DNA from: Haliotis asinina
Taxonomy: Eukaryota; Mollusca; Gastropoda; Lepetellida; Haliotidae
NCBI RefSeq assembly: GCF_037392515.1
Contig: NC_090295.1
Location: 12,791,001-12,855,000 of the forward strand
Length of the DNA: 64,000 nucleotides
Reading direction: 5' to 3'
The position numbers and the translations under genes were made by a program. Below, piece after piece: positions 1 through 22,600 of the stretch (positions within the stretch are counted from its first letter, which is position 1; every line of letters starts with the position of its first letter). The notes beneath the pieces were generated by a model, which worked only from the letters and a program-made list of their open reading frames with translations, ran no database searches and was not told where the DNA came from.

Positions 1-34
1 TCACAGACACCGTGAGGATCAATCTTAGAAATCA

Positions 35-181
35 GGGCCCCGTTTCACGAAGCTCTCGTAAGCCTAAGATCTCGTAACTTTTCTCGAATCATTGGTACCT
101 CCTATGTTACAGTATAGGAGTTACGGAGATTACGATGAAACGTACGACATCTTATGCTTACGAAAGCTTCAAGAAACGGGG
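35..181. mobile_element. MITE-like full-length hairpin, family 1
   Basis: The element begins GGGCCCCGTTTCACGAAG and ends with the imperfect inverse, CTTCAAGAAACGGGG. The arms of about 65-70 bp run nearly to the centre (CTCCTATGTTACAGTATAGGAG). It has no coding capacity. The copy at 22147-22294 has the same length and ends. A further half copy follows directly (about 182-240). Confidence 0.7.
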
Positions 182-1114
182 AAAACTCTCGTAAGCTTAA
201 GATCTCGTACCCTTTCTCGTAGTATTGGCACCTTTAATTTTCACGACATGCATCTGTCAAGTCACCTTGCCTTACTACTGTTAGTCGTCTCTTACGACAA
301 ACATGGCTTGTACAAGACGAGATCTTACCCGGATATTATTTTGTGGCCCATGTATACTATGAGCAACAGACGTTTCAACAATCATGATAAATATTACCCC
401 AGACAGTAGAGCTGATCACAAAACAAATAAAATACTTTCAAAACAATGTGAATCATATTACATTGTGTCATACCGTGTCATATCTTTTGTGCGTATTGTC
501 AATACGATACTGCAGATGTTTTAAATATACATCCAGCATTGTTCAAACGAATCCTTAAATCCATAAATAACGATACGATTCTGGCAGCCCAAATTCCTGT
601 TACTGTCAAAAGGACCGGGATGCGTCTTCCTGGTACCAAATATTCGCACAGGGAGGATTTCATGTTAATCCTTTCAGGAAGGCGGCGGAATCAGCTGCTG
701 ACTCATTTTTTTGCGTTTGGAGGAGACGCTTTTCTTAAGCGTCAGTCATGCTGACTGAGACCCGCTCTGATACCGTCTTCCCACAAATTGTAAGTGTATA
801 TTGAAAATATACATATCTAAAGACATGGACACAACGTATGAGGCCATTTCTGGTGTTCTACTATTTGATATGTCAAATAAGCCAAAAACCCAGCCAGGGA
901 TGGTAATTTCAAAATGTTACCAACCTAACATGGATTTTACCAGACAAGGTACCAAGATATGGTGAATTTACTCAGATGTATGAAAACATCATCGGACTGG
1001 CTATGTACATATTTGACCGACCGTCAGAGATCTAACCCATCTCGGGTAGTCGGACAGGTAATGTAATAAAATATAACGTAGTGTGGTGTAATGTAATGCA
1101 TTCTCTTTCCACAG

Positions 1115-1605
1115 AGATTACTTGTCATACCTTCCTTATCTTCCTACGAACCTCTGTTCTAATACGGCCATATTTGCTGGTTCACATAAAAACCCCTAGC
1201 AGCAAATAATCGCAACTCGAAGTATCTCCCTTCTTTCTATCCAATCAGAATGCGTGATACATAGACTTACATCCGGCTTGACTAACCTAAGCAAGTTGGC
1301 GACTTGTGTTGATGTGATACACAACTTTAATAGCTAGCTTGTCTGTTGTCAACGAGGGCGATGGAGACGCCACTGAATCGCCATTTCATAGATGGAAGAA
1401 ACATTTGCGCCTCGTGTTGGGGAAGAGGTTCTAGTTTTCCTGATGCATAAGGAAATTACCGAGGCCTTACGAATGATTACTTTTGAGAGAACGTCGCTGA
1501 TTGCACAACTAAATCAGATGGCAACCAATCACGAATCTTGAAAGAGTCGTATTAGAACAGAGGTTTGTAGGAGTAAAATGACAAGTAACCTCGGTGGGAA
1601 GAGAA
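1115..1605 (+). mobile_element. Non-autonomous TIR DNA transposon carrying a small ORF (copy 1)
   Basis: The left end reads TTACTTGTCATACC...CCTCTGTTCTAATACG and the right end is the inverse (CGTATTAGAACAGAGG...ATGACAAGTAACCT). Inside, 1391-1541 encodes a 49-residue peptide, MEETFAPRVGEEVLVF..., ending in a stop just before the right repeat. A related element lies inverted at 18009-18428. Transposon family not identified. Confidence 0.65.
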
Positions 1606-1834
1606 TAAATGTAATGTAACCTAACCTAACCGAACCATACCTAACCGTCAGTGGCGTTATACGGTAAACGGTGTGCTGGGGCCTACTTTTGCCCCAGAAA
1701 CACATCGAGAATTATAATATCTACTCAAATGCAGGCACAGTGTATGATATATTTCTCATTGTATGACAGACATAAAATTCTGTGCCTGTACAATATACAT
1801 TTTATATCCTTTGTATTTATAGTTGAAATGAGTA

Positions 1835-1932
1835 GGCGGTGGGGTAGCCTAATGGTTAAAGCATTCATGCTGAAGACCAGGGTTCGATTCCCCACACGAG
1901 TACAATGTGTGAAGTCCATTTGGATGTGCCCC
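1835..1932 (+). mobile_element. tRNA-derived SINE (type A), head
   Basis: GGCGGTGGGGTAGCCTAATG forms the tRNA-like A box, and GGTTCGATTCC the B box, followed by ACAATGTGTGAAG. The 3' part is missing. Confidence 0.75.
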
Positions 1933-2359
1933 ACCTACTAAAGAAAATGATTAGCCATAAGTATCCAAACACTATCAATTGTAATTTCCCCGAGTCTCAT
2001 GCAAGACCCATCCTTTAACACATTTATTCTGAGCTTGAGATTACGTTTATCTACAACCCGGAAGATGACCAAACGGACCTCACGCTGTCGCATGTGGCCT
2101 GTGATTAGTGAGTGAACAGTACATGTTACACCTATACTCAACATACATCCTGTTCAAAGACCTATCATCGAGCTAAACACGTTCTGAACACGTTTTGTCA
2201 CGAACGAGTAACTTAAAAACGAAACAACGAACGCATGCGCCAAAACGCGCCGTATCGAGAGGGCGCGAGGAGCCGCGCCTTTCGTTCTATATTTTGATGA
2301 TCTGTGTTGACATAGCCATATTGTTTGCTTTTCAACGCGCGAGGTTTGTGGACAACAAA

Positions 2360-12241
<9,882 letters not shown>

Positions 12242-12280
12242 ATTGATGAAGGTGGAAATAGTTTCTTATGCAAGATGTGA

Positions 12281-12286
12281 AATAAA
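12281..12286 (+). terminator. Polyadenylation signal of the Ly6-type gene
   Basis: AATAAA lies 40 bases after the stop codon at 12241, which implies a very short 3' UTR for the Ly6-type gene. Confidence 0.65.
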
Positions 12287-12380
12287 TTCTGTTCCATTGT
12301 TGGATCCAGAGGGGGTGCGCACCCCTCTTGTTTATGAAATGACCACTGAAACGCTCATGAAAACGGGTGATAATGAAATG

Positions 12381-12453
12381 CACTTCACACAATGAACATG
12401 AGCGTGGAATCGAACCCGGGCGACCACTTTAACCACTGTACTACCCTATCGCC
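12381..12453 (-). mobile_element. SINE type A, head fragment
   Basis: Minus strand: GGCGATAGGGTAGTACAGTG head and CCCGGGTTCGATTCCA B box; tail missing. Confidence 0.6.
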
Positions 12454-14794
12454 AACTGATAGCAGATCTGATGGGAAAATATTGTTCTTTAATGAGGTAT
12501 ATCAGATAGTAAGGTAATATCTCTTCAGAATAAAATTTATTTGTGGTCGTGCAACAAAAACTTACAAAATAGGTCCTTTCATTCTTGTCACTGAATAACA
12601 TTGATACATGTGTGATTTGTCTTAAACAACGAGAATATGTTATGTTTTTATGTCCTTAGCTGCGTTTATTGTTTATTTATTCTTTACTTCTTCTAAAATG
12701 GTTGCACATGTACGCTTCCATTTTATGGTTTCCAAAATGATTCTGGGGCAATTCTGTCATGATTCATTCATACGGTATTAACCGTATTTCAATGTTATTG
12801 CTTTTGAGTTATTATTGTTAATATTTAGTATCCATATGGTGAAACATAACCGGTGTCATATATATCACATGTGCACATATCATTTTGCCTAGCTGGCATT
12901 CTTCCAGATTTCACGCTCGTTTCGAATAAGCCTTATGACACATTTGCTCGGGTAATAATCTCTAAATATGTCTGTCCTTTGATGATTATATGCCATATTC
13001 ACTGTCTCATTCAAAGTTTGCTTTCTAAAACACTGATGTAGAAATAGTTTTGTATGGAGAAGTGGTTCAGATTTAACGTACCGAAACAGGAGTCTCATTA
13101 ATCTATTCAGACAATGACCTACTTTTCAGCCAATCCGATTTTTTTCTAGCAGCAGAGCCTCGATTTGAGATTTCTACGATTACCAAGTTTGCGTTTGTTA
13201 GAGCTGGCTATACGACAGACAGAACACTCTGTACGGCGTGTTTACAAGGATTAGAAGGAGCGTAGTGTTCCAGTTTACAAGTGCTTGGACTGATTAATAT
13301 TTATATATCCATTTCAATGAATTAGTCCAAAAATTCTGGGCTGGTTGTCGGACTAAGTTGCGCAGTAGGACGGAACCCTGTGAACAGGAAACGAGAATGT
13401 TCTGTAATCAGTGTGTTTCTTGGTCCTCAAATTACTACCAGTCAAAAACGATTGCAAATGGATTTTCATTTATGTATATAGTTTCGTATTGATGAATGCC
13501 GCGAAAAACGAGATGGATATTTTTTTCTAGTTATCACTTATTCATGTAAAAGCAATCTGTCTTACATGAAATATTTTTTATAGATTATACAATTACTATG
13601 TAAGTATTTATCACCTTTATTTAGAGAGCATGACAATCGAACAGTATTGTGATATGCACGTTATGTTGTCTTTATGATTTTGTGATAATAGGGGTGGAAT
13701 CTATGCCTTTATTTATACCAAGGTATGTTTGATTAAATATATTGTTATAAAACTGGAACAGCCCTTGTACTTTTCTGTAATTTGAAGCGGTATCACCAAA
13801 AGTCAATTTCTGCAAACAAAGATGTTTTGGAACAGATTAAAATTCGTTTTTTACAGCTTTAAAAAGCTTTTGCCTCTCTATAAATAACGTCTCCTTGGGA
13901 GATATATCTGTTTTCACCCACACGTTCAACGACCTCTGACATGTTTTCACCAATGATCACGTGGTTTGTATGTTGATTATTTGGTGATCATTAATGCGAT
14001 AACGCAGGTCCATTGCAACATGCTATTGTGGCAGCGGTAGTCTATCGCGACCGACTATTGCAGTACTGTTGCACTTTTTATAGTTTTTCTCCCATGAATT
14101 GTCTCATTTGAAGTCATTTCCCCAAAGAATGTATAGTTTATGCAAAATAAAAACAAGCTTAGTAGTTTCTATTTTAATAACTGACAAGAAACGTGAAATC
14201 CAGGTCAAGCTTGTTAAAGAGGTAAGGGGTGGATAACTCTAAACCAGAGTGAACGAATCTGGTACTGGTTGTATGTTGCGCTGCGCATTTATCAACGGAA
14301 GTCAGTTACTGACCTATCGCTAGCCACACACACTGTCAATTCACCGTTTGTTCTTGGTTTCTACCATCGATTCATTGCTATCGAGGACTCAAAAATAGCA
14401 TTACATCGACAGATGGATGCACCGTTACAGCCCTTAAATTATCGTCACCTTACAACGGATATTTTAACGGTTTGTCTATCGTATGACCGACCACGCGATG
14501 TACGTGTCGTTGAATGACATAAAGACAGATGACATGACATGACATTTTGCAGACACATCCTTTTCAGCAGAGTGGGGCAGAGTCTGTGATCATCGGAGGG
14601 GGTTGAGGTTTGCCTCTGCTGAATTTAAGTTATATTGTTCCCCGATGTGAGTTTTTACATTCCTTACCAATTGTTGATATTTTGTGAAAATATGATGTTA
14701 TATCATGTTACACGGCCATAATGTTGTCCGTAAATTTTCCTTTCGTTGTGTGAGTTATGATCAACTTGCATGGAATGTATTCGGGGTGTCACGA

Positions 14795-15235
14795 TGCCGT
14801 TGCGTCACGATACCGTACGTATCTCGATACTGAGGTCACGATGCCGTACGTATCTCGATACTGAGGTCACGATACCATACGTATCTGGATACTGAGGTCA
14901 CCATATCGTACGTATCTCGATACTGAGGTCACGATACGACGCGTATCTCGATACTTAAGTCACGATACCATACGTACCTCGATACTGAGGTCACCATATC
15001 GTACGTATCTCGATACTGAGGTCACGATACGACGCGTATCTCGATACTGAGGTCACGATACCATACGTACCTCGATACTGAGGTCACCATATCGTACGTA
15101 TCTCGATACTGAGGTCACGATACGACGCGTATCGCGATACTGAGGTAACGATACCATACTTATCTCGATACTGAGGTCACCATATCGTACGTATCTCGAT
15201 ACTGAGGTCACGATACGTCGCGTATCGCGATACAG
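14795..15235. repeat. 31-bp satellite with 93-bp higher-order period
   Basis: Monomers of the type GTATCTCGATACTGAGGTCA + CGATACCATAC. Three monomer variants alternate, so GTCACCATATCG recurs at 14897, 14990, 15083 and 15176, exactly 93 bases apart. Confidence 0.85.
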
Positions 15236-15684
15236 CATTTTCGACATTTTGTGCACAACAAGCAGTCATTACCTTGATGGGAATGTGAACTAGTCTGATG
15301 TGTTGAAACCACAGTTCACTGAAAACCTGTAAACATCTAATCCAAGTCTTTTCTGTTATCGGTAGAGATTAATAGAGAAAGGACTAACTACCCAAATGAG
15401 AATCTACCCATCAGCCAAGCACCATCACTCCCTCTCATCAAATCGTGATTGTTGTTTTGTGTAAAAAATACAAGAGGCAAGTGTTTTAAGACTAAAAAAA
15501 AACCCCGAATCCATATAAAATCACATGAATCGTGTATCGTATCGTGCAAAACTTGCCGGTGAATCGGGACATACTGAGAATCTATTGACGTGTACAAATC
15601 TACTTGTATGCTCCCTGGCACGTGGCACGAGGGGTGTGGTCGCTGCTTGCTTGTCTCTCATAGTTTGACATTTTGCAAGTACAA

Positions 15685-15836
15685 GAGTGAACTTAGTTTT
15701 ACGCCGCTTTTAACAATATTCCAGCAGGATGATACCACAAATGGGCTTCACACTTCACACATTGTGCTCATCTGGGATATCAAACCCGGGTCAAACCGGT
15801 GACGAACGAATGCCTGGATCACTTGGCCACCCCAAC
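15685..15836 (-). mobile_element. SINE type A, diverged
   Basis: Minus strand: GTTGGGGTGGCCAAGTG head, CCGGGTTTGATATCC, TGTGAAGCCCATTTG body and AAAGCGGCGTAAAACTAAG tail. Confidence 0.65.
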
Positions 15837-16190
15837 GGGGCCCGATGGAGATTACCTATGACAACAACTATTTCCTAACTAACTAACTTATTCATTTCAA
15901 AGCACCGACCCTGCCTTAAGATATGACAGAAGCGTAGCCAAGTTGAAATATTGCCTAGTGTGGCGTAAAACAATAATACTTGGATGGTATAGGTCATAAG
16001 GCGGTACTTTGACCGGATTGCCGGAAGGATCATGTAAGCACGAGAGTGCATGAACATGGTAATGTAGGCAGGACGTCAAAGGTCAGGAAAGGTCGATGAA
16101 GGTGGGTGTTTTGTTAGTCATGCAACCTTCTAGAAAGCCCTACATAGGACGTGCAAAACAAAAGTAAAGTCTTATGAATAGAGCCCCGAA

Positions 16191-16214
16191 TAGACAGACA
16201 GACAGACAGACAGT
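16191..16214. repeat. (CAGA)n microsatellite
   Basis: Six CAGA units. Confidence 0.8.
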
Positions 16215-17311
16215 AGCTGTCAGTCCAGTTTGAACTGAGCGCGCTTGACAACTCACGTGAAGCTATATTCAAACAGCCGCGCTCGACAGAGCGTATGACC
16301 TGTTTTGATGATTACAGGGGGTGTATTCAAGTACATCATGGCAAAAAAGAGACGAGTTGTATCACCATGATTCGGGAGTCGGAATCTTCAAGTCGTGAAA
16401 ATGTAGTTGAAAAATATTCATACAGAACGTGCACTGAAAGCAGTGGACAGTTTTTATGTTTAAATGCTATCGACATAGCTCATACTAGCTTTTCTGTTCA
16501 AATGCAACCTGGGGGAAAAATTATTTACCCATGTTGTATAATACAGTTTTACTTCACAGCGAGGTATTTATTAAAAATAAATGCTTCGAAATACATGTAC
16601 GTATGGTATGGATAAAACATAATATCTATGTCATATAGAAACTGATTAGTCATGCGTAACAGCATGAAGCTAGGTTTGTATGGGTAAGAAAGAGAAGCAA
16701 TAGGCCTGTAGAGGGGGGCAACGTTTCTCATGTATACAACAGTCACCCTTAATTCGAAGAGAGGGCATATTTTAGCATGGACAAATAAAACGCGAAGAAA
16801 ATGTTTCATTGGATGCAGGTTTATTCATATTAGCAAGTGTGAAGCAGATATACGCGACTGCCCATAACAATGTCAACATACCGGACTCGCCTACCGGCGA
16901 AGTTTCCTATTCGTATATACTGAGTCAAAATAGAAACTTTACCAAATGTAATTTTCAAAAATAATGAATATTGTTCCTCTGATGATACATCTATGTATGC
17001 AAAATGCGCGTTTAAACTCACAATGTAAATGACTACATTATTCTTTAGATGAATGGGAGGCTCATAGATCTGTGGAGTTTGTGTCGATGTCTGTCTAGAG
17101 ACTACAGATATTATCAATGGGGTGCATGAAGATTATATTCTATGAAAAACTGACAAAACAAACAATTTATTTATATCATTTAATGATTCAATTCAGTCGG
17201 TTCAATACAAAGCTGTGATATGTGAATGGACAAGAGGATTAACCCTGGAACATTAAAGTCAATAGTTCAGTCATTCTATACACATGCAGCTGCTTCAAGG
17301 CGCCATGTGAC

Positions 17312-17506
17312 CATGCCTGTCGTAAGAGGTGACTAGCGGGATCGGGCGGTCAGGCTCGTTGACTTGGTTGACACATGTCACCAGTTCCCAATTGCGCAGA
17401 TCGATGCTCATGTTGTTGGTCTCTGGATTGTCTGGTCCAGACTTGATTATTTACAGACCGCCGCATATAGCTGTGATATTGATGAGTATGACGTAAAACT
17501 AAACTC
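17312..17506 (+). mobile_element. SINE type B
   Basis: CCTGTCGTAAGAGGTGACTA, GTTGACACATGTCACCAG, TTGTCTGGTCCAGACTTGAT and the tail GACGTAAAACTAAACTC. Confidence 0.75.
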
Positions 17507-18008
17507 CGGTATTTATTTCCTCAAACATTCTCCTCCAGAACGTTATCCTCTCTTCCTCTCTCCCCTCCCGCCTCATCCTCAATTGTGATCTGTTGCGCAT
17601 GCGCCAATGTCAAGATGTCTTACATGTGTGACGCATGATCGGTGGCAACTATCATAATGTATCAATCGAAATTATGAAACGCAAATCTTGCCATTTAATT
17701 TTAATCCAAACAACATCGTAAGCTTTGGATTTTTTTCTTCAAATCTCCCGACCTTACTTGCGTGATTTTATAAACAATTATTGATAATGATCTTATTATG
17801 ATAATGATTGAAAATAAAGCAAAAATGCCTACGTCGATGCAGCCTTCTTCAGGTGATGTCAAACCATCCGATATTGCTTGGGCGTGATTATACTCTGCAA
17901 TGGCTGTTCAGGTACGGCGCCCAAACAGTCACAAACAGGGAGTTTAAAGTGAACAAACCCACGTATCGTAATCTGGTGCATGACAGTGCAACACCATACT
18001 CTTCTCAC

Positions 18009-18428
18009 AGTGGTTACTTGTCATATCTTCCTGCGTAACCTCTGTTCTAATACAACCCTTTCATAATGCGAGTGTTCAAGACCCGTGATTGCAGGCAGTC
18101 AGATTTAGTTGTGCAATCAGCGACCTTGTTTCAAAAGTGATCGTTCGCAAGATTTCGGTAGTTTCCGGATGTATCATGAAAACTAGAACCTCTTCCCGGG
18201 CGCGATGCTCAAATGTTTCTTCTAGACAGAACTCAGTCATGTCATATATATTTCTCCATATTGCTCCCATTTGTCAAGTTGAATCTAGGTCTATGTAACA
18301 CGTGTTCTGATTGGACAGAAAAAAAGGGAGATAAATCTGCTGCCATATTTTGCCGCTAGGGGATTTTATGAGAACCGCGAAATATGGCCGTATTAGAGGT
18401 TCGTAGGAAGATATGACAAGTAACCTCT
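18009..18428 (-). mobile_element. Non-autonomous TIR DNA transposon carrying a small ORF (copy 2)
   Basis: Terminal repeats contain GGTTACTTGTCATATCTTCC and the inverse. On the minus strand, 18076-18270 encodes a 64-residue ORF whose last 49 codons match copy 1 at about 32 of 49 residues (EETF, EEVLVF, ITFE, SLIAQLN, NH-S). Opposite orientation to copy 1. Confidence 0.65.
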
Positions 18429-19686
18429 ATGGTAAGAGAATGGTGCAACACTGACTCTTACGCCAAACTAGGTGTTCACTTTGTAATTGAACACCTAAAA
18501 CAATCACTGGGCGAGAATGTCATGATTTCTTTTACCGAACAGGTGCGCATCCAGCGTGTGTTTTTAGAAAGTTTGCCCATAAATCATGAAACCCAAAGGT
18601 TAGAGGCAAATTGTAATTTGTCCGGGTATGTGCCCCACTCTGGATTCTACCAAACCGACTGATTCAGAAACAAACAGGCCAAATGAGACACAAAGTGTAT
18701 TTTTTATAATACCAGTTGACTCCTTGTACAAAATATATACAAAATATATGACATTGTTTATTTCACAGTTGCCTCCTTCATGTTTACTTCTGTTGAAAGC
18801 ATTTTAAATTTTGCAAAGTGTTTCCTTGTTTGGTAATTGACAGTTTTTAATAGCATAATTGCAAACTTTCTTTGGAATAAACATTTCCCGCCGACATTCG
18901 CATAGCGGAAAACTGTATATAAAAATATTGATTTCTTCCTCAATAACATGGCCTGTCAACACCTGACGTCATCATCGTGAATTCAACAATACCACAACGG
19001 ACAAACTGATAACAGTGTTTTTATCCCGTTACAATATCCGCAAGTACAATGGAATCTGACAAATCCGGGCTCTATGCAATCCGGCTTTGTCCACAATCCG
19101 GACTACATTATGAATCCCGACAAAACACTTCTGAATTCATCATTAAAGCTTACTTTAGTATCCGGACTCTCTAAATTACGGACTAACATAACAGTTTGCT
19201 ATGAGAGCAATGTTTCGTAATCCGGGCTTAGCTGACTAAAATAACCGTCCACGTTACCGTCTTGGATGTAAAACGCAAGCATTGTTGCATTGTCCAACCG
19301 GCAGCCAGATCATAACTTTTGATGGATTACTTTATATAAATGATGACACCAGGTATGTGTTATAATAATAATAGTAAAATAGTAATATGATTATTCCATT
19401 TATACTGCGCTAAATCCACAATGATCTATAGCTCATGGCACAGACAGTTCATCATTACACCCATTGGTGGTTCCATGGTGAGGGATCAGGAGGTTCGACC
19501 CCCACCCAACCAACCTTTTGGAAATGAATAAAGACCACATTTAAGTAAATTCTAAATGTGTTTGCATTGGCGGATTCACCAACAACCCCGGATAGCCCAA
19601 GCTGTCTGTGAGGCGCTTGAAGATTATGATCACATTACTTATCCCACCGGGTACCCATTTTTTGCAAGGCGAACAGAGACCACGTG

Positions 19687-22600
19687 TTACAATTGATTTG
19701 ACGTGCCTATCATTGCCTTGGTGTCTAATTTGTCTTTGGAATCTAGAGACCTGTCGGACATCCCGGGTGCCTCCTGCTCCTCTCCTACGTCCACCTCTAC
19801 CCTGTCCACGGCCCATGGCTGCAGCTCCCCCCGGGCCATGGTGGCGAACACCACAATTCCTATGGCACAGAATCCTGCGCACACGTAGAACACGTTCCTC
19901 CATTCTTCCTGCGTCTTCTGTGGAGAGAGACAAGATGTGCCTCATCAGTATGGCTGTTAGCCTCTTTATCGCTGTTGCTTTTCAGGAAAAAATTAGATCT
20001 TTAGACATTGTACCCAATGGGCAATCGAACTCAACAAGGCTACCTTTACGTCCCGGGAGGTAAAAAGTAAATAGTAATGATCCATATTAGTCAATCTGTC
20101 AATCAGACACTGAAACAAATACGGAACAGATGAAAGTCTGGACGAAATGGCAAGCCTGCAGTACCACATTTTCGTAAAATGGAGAGCGGCTATGGTAAGA
20201 ATCGTATCCAAACGTCTGTTTAACTTTCGAATATATTTTGTACTACTCTTCTCTCACTGACTTCGCGTGCGGCGTAAAACTAAACTCACTCACTGACTTC
20301 GCCTTTTCTGCCTATAATTATCATTCATGCTTTGTTTAAAAGAGACTTCGTATGACATGCTATAAACAGAAGACGGATCTAGCCAAACGTGTATAACCAT
20401 TTTACACTATTCTTTCACCGAGTCACACCTTTTTTCATCTTTTTCGCAATAAAGTAGTGGTATGTTTGTTATGTGCAGCGTTCAAAGCAATGTTTACAGC
20501 GTATGCAAATTTAAACCAGTAACGTAAAACTCTACAATATCTATTTACTTACAATGGTCGGCATCATGGCCTGGGTTTGAATATTTATATTTTTCAGCAC
20601 GTGGTAATCAATGACCTGTTCATTGGATTTTTCCTGCCATTTTGCCTTCTCTGAATAATGCAATCTGTCTGGGCGGATAAATCGAGACGGGTAAATCTCT
20701 GGATTTAAAGTTTTATATTTATAACTCGTCCTCTCTTAAACAACTGAGGACCTGGCTGAAAAATCAAAACAAACTGTTGACCCATGACGAATCTTCCTCC
20801 CACTTACGTTTGGGGTGAGGGCGCCGGCGACGAGAGGCGCCACCATTCCAGGGACCGTGGCAGCAGCGTTAGTTATACCGAAGAGTATACCAGCGTATCT
20901 GTAACATAACTTTTGACTTAGGTAAAACAGGTAAAGCTCGCGTGCGTAACATGGCTTTCGACGATATTACAAGAAGATTCATACACTTTATATCAGTACA
21001 CTTCATACCAGTACACGGAATACCAGTACTTTGTATTCAAGTACTTTTTATATCCGTACACTCTACATCAGTACACTCTATACTGTATACCAATACATTG
21101 TATATCAGTACATGCTATATCCGTACACTCTACCTCAGTACACTCTATACTGTATACAAATACATTGTATATCAGTACATGCTATATCCGTACGCTCTAC
21201 CTCTGTACACTCTATACTGTATACCAATACATTGTATATCAGTACATGCTATATCCGTACACTCTACATCAGTACACACTATACTGTATACCAATACATT
21301 GTATATCAGTACGTGCTATATCCATACACTCTACCTCAGCACTCTCTATACTGTATACCAATACATTGTATATCAGTACATGCTATATCCGTACACTCTA
21401 CCTCAGTACACTCTATACTGTATACCAATACATTGTATATCAGTGGACGCTATATCCGTACACTCTATATCAGTACACACTATACTGTATACCAATACAC
21501 TGTATATCAGTGCACGCTATATCCGTACATTCTACATCAGTACACTGTTTACCAGTACTCTCAGAACCAGTACACTCCATGACAGTAAACTCTATATCAA
21601 TACACTCTAAGCCAGTACACTCTATATCAGTACACTTTATACCCACACACGCAGTGGGTACATCACTTTACACTTACACCACACGGATAAACAATCATTG
21701 AAACCTGTCTACACGTGTCATTGATTACATGTTTATTACCGCTTGAAACGGCGTGGAAGGACACATTCAGAATTTTCTAATCTTGAATTAAAAGAATAAA
21801 GAAACACTACCTAGGAGCAAAGTCAACAGTGTTGACAATGTAGCCAGCGGACGCCATACCCACAAACCCCATTGCTAGTGTTAACAAGACAATGGGGATG
21901 TAGCGGTGCTCTACGCCCACAAAACCTGTCCCGATAAGACACGCACCTGCTCCCACAAACGCTGAAATGAGAAATATCTTTTATATAATAAAATTATATG
22001 TTTGGTAGAACAAATGCCCAGTGCAACCCAACTGGGTTGGAACCAGTTACTGTTGATCATACCTTAATATACACAAGGAAAGAAATAACGCAACACAACA
22101 TACTTTTCCCAGTAGCAATATGTCAAGGTCTCAGTTACAGTCCTGTGCCCCGTTTTACAAAAGTCTCGTAAGCCTAAGGTATCGTAACTTTTCTCGTAGC
22201 ATTTGTACCTGGGATACTGTAACATAGGAGGTGGAAATGCTACGAGAAAAGTTACGAGACCTTAGGCTTACGAGAGTTTTGTGAAACGGGGCCCTGGAAG
22301 AGTCACTCCTCACCATCAATGAATGTTATTCCTACAAGATATTCCGTTATGCATGTGCATTTTTTCTGCAGCGCCAAACACGACCTCTTCCAACAGCCAC
22401 GAATAAAGGAAACTCGACTTTCGTGCGACCATTGGTCCCTTCGCCATAACTTCTAATTCCACTGACGTCGAGCTTGACAACAAGCAAGATGTACAGCTGT
22501 TTACATAACCAACCACTTGATATGGACGGATGTGATTCTCGTGGTGGACCTGAACGCTATCGATCCTAGACGCCATTAGTTTGGTGGTGTTTTCTGGCCA

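Larger units (their letters stand above)
1..2359. other. Upstream region of the Ly6-type gene
   Basis: No exon recognised. It contains a MITE-like hairpin (35-181), a trailing half copy (about 182-240), a TIR element (about 1115-1605) and a tRNA-derived SINE (1835-1932). The stretch just before 2360 is GC-richer and is likely to include the 5' UTR and core promoter, but no TATA box or initiator could be fixed. Confidence 0.5.
12287..19686. other. Intergenic region between the Ly6 and transporter A genes
   Basis: The two genes converge here. It holds SINEs, a 93-bp higher-order satellite (14795-15235), a CAGA repeat (16191-16214) and a TIR element (about 18009-18428). At about 19025-19225 a stretch repeats the core ATCCGG loosely and may be an old transposon end. 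No exon is recognised, and 12500-14700 is plain AT-rich DNA. No AATAAA was found close behind the paralog A stop codon. Confidence 0.5.

Noticed and set aside
1835-1932. Functional tRNA gene
   Set aside because: A and B boxes are present, but the acceptor and anticodon arms do not close, and the same unit with a SINE body recurs many times in the window.
18429-18662. 77-codon frame beside the second TIR element
   Set aside because: No family match; only one copy seen and no splice context. It could be unique host sequence, so not listed as a gene.
20942-21701. Three overlapping frames of 178-222 codons as a repeat protein
   Set aside because: The 67-bp satellite cycles through all frames; the peptide shows no domain, and the array lies antisense in an intron.
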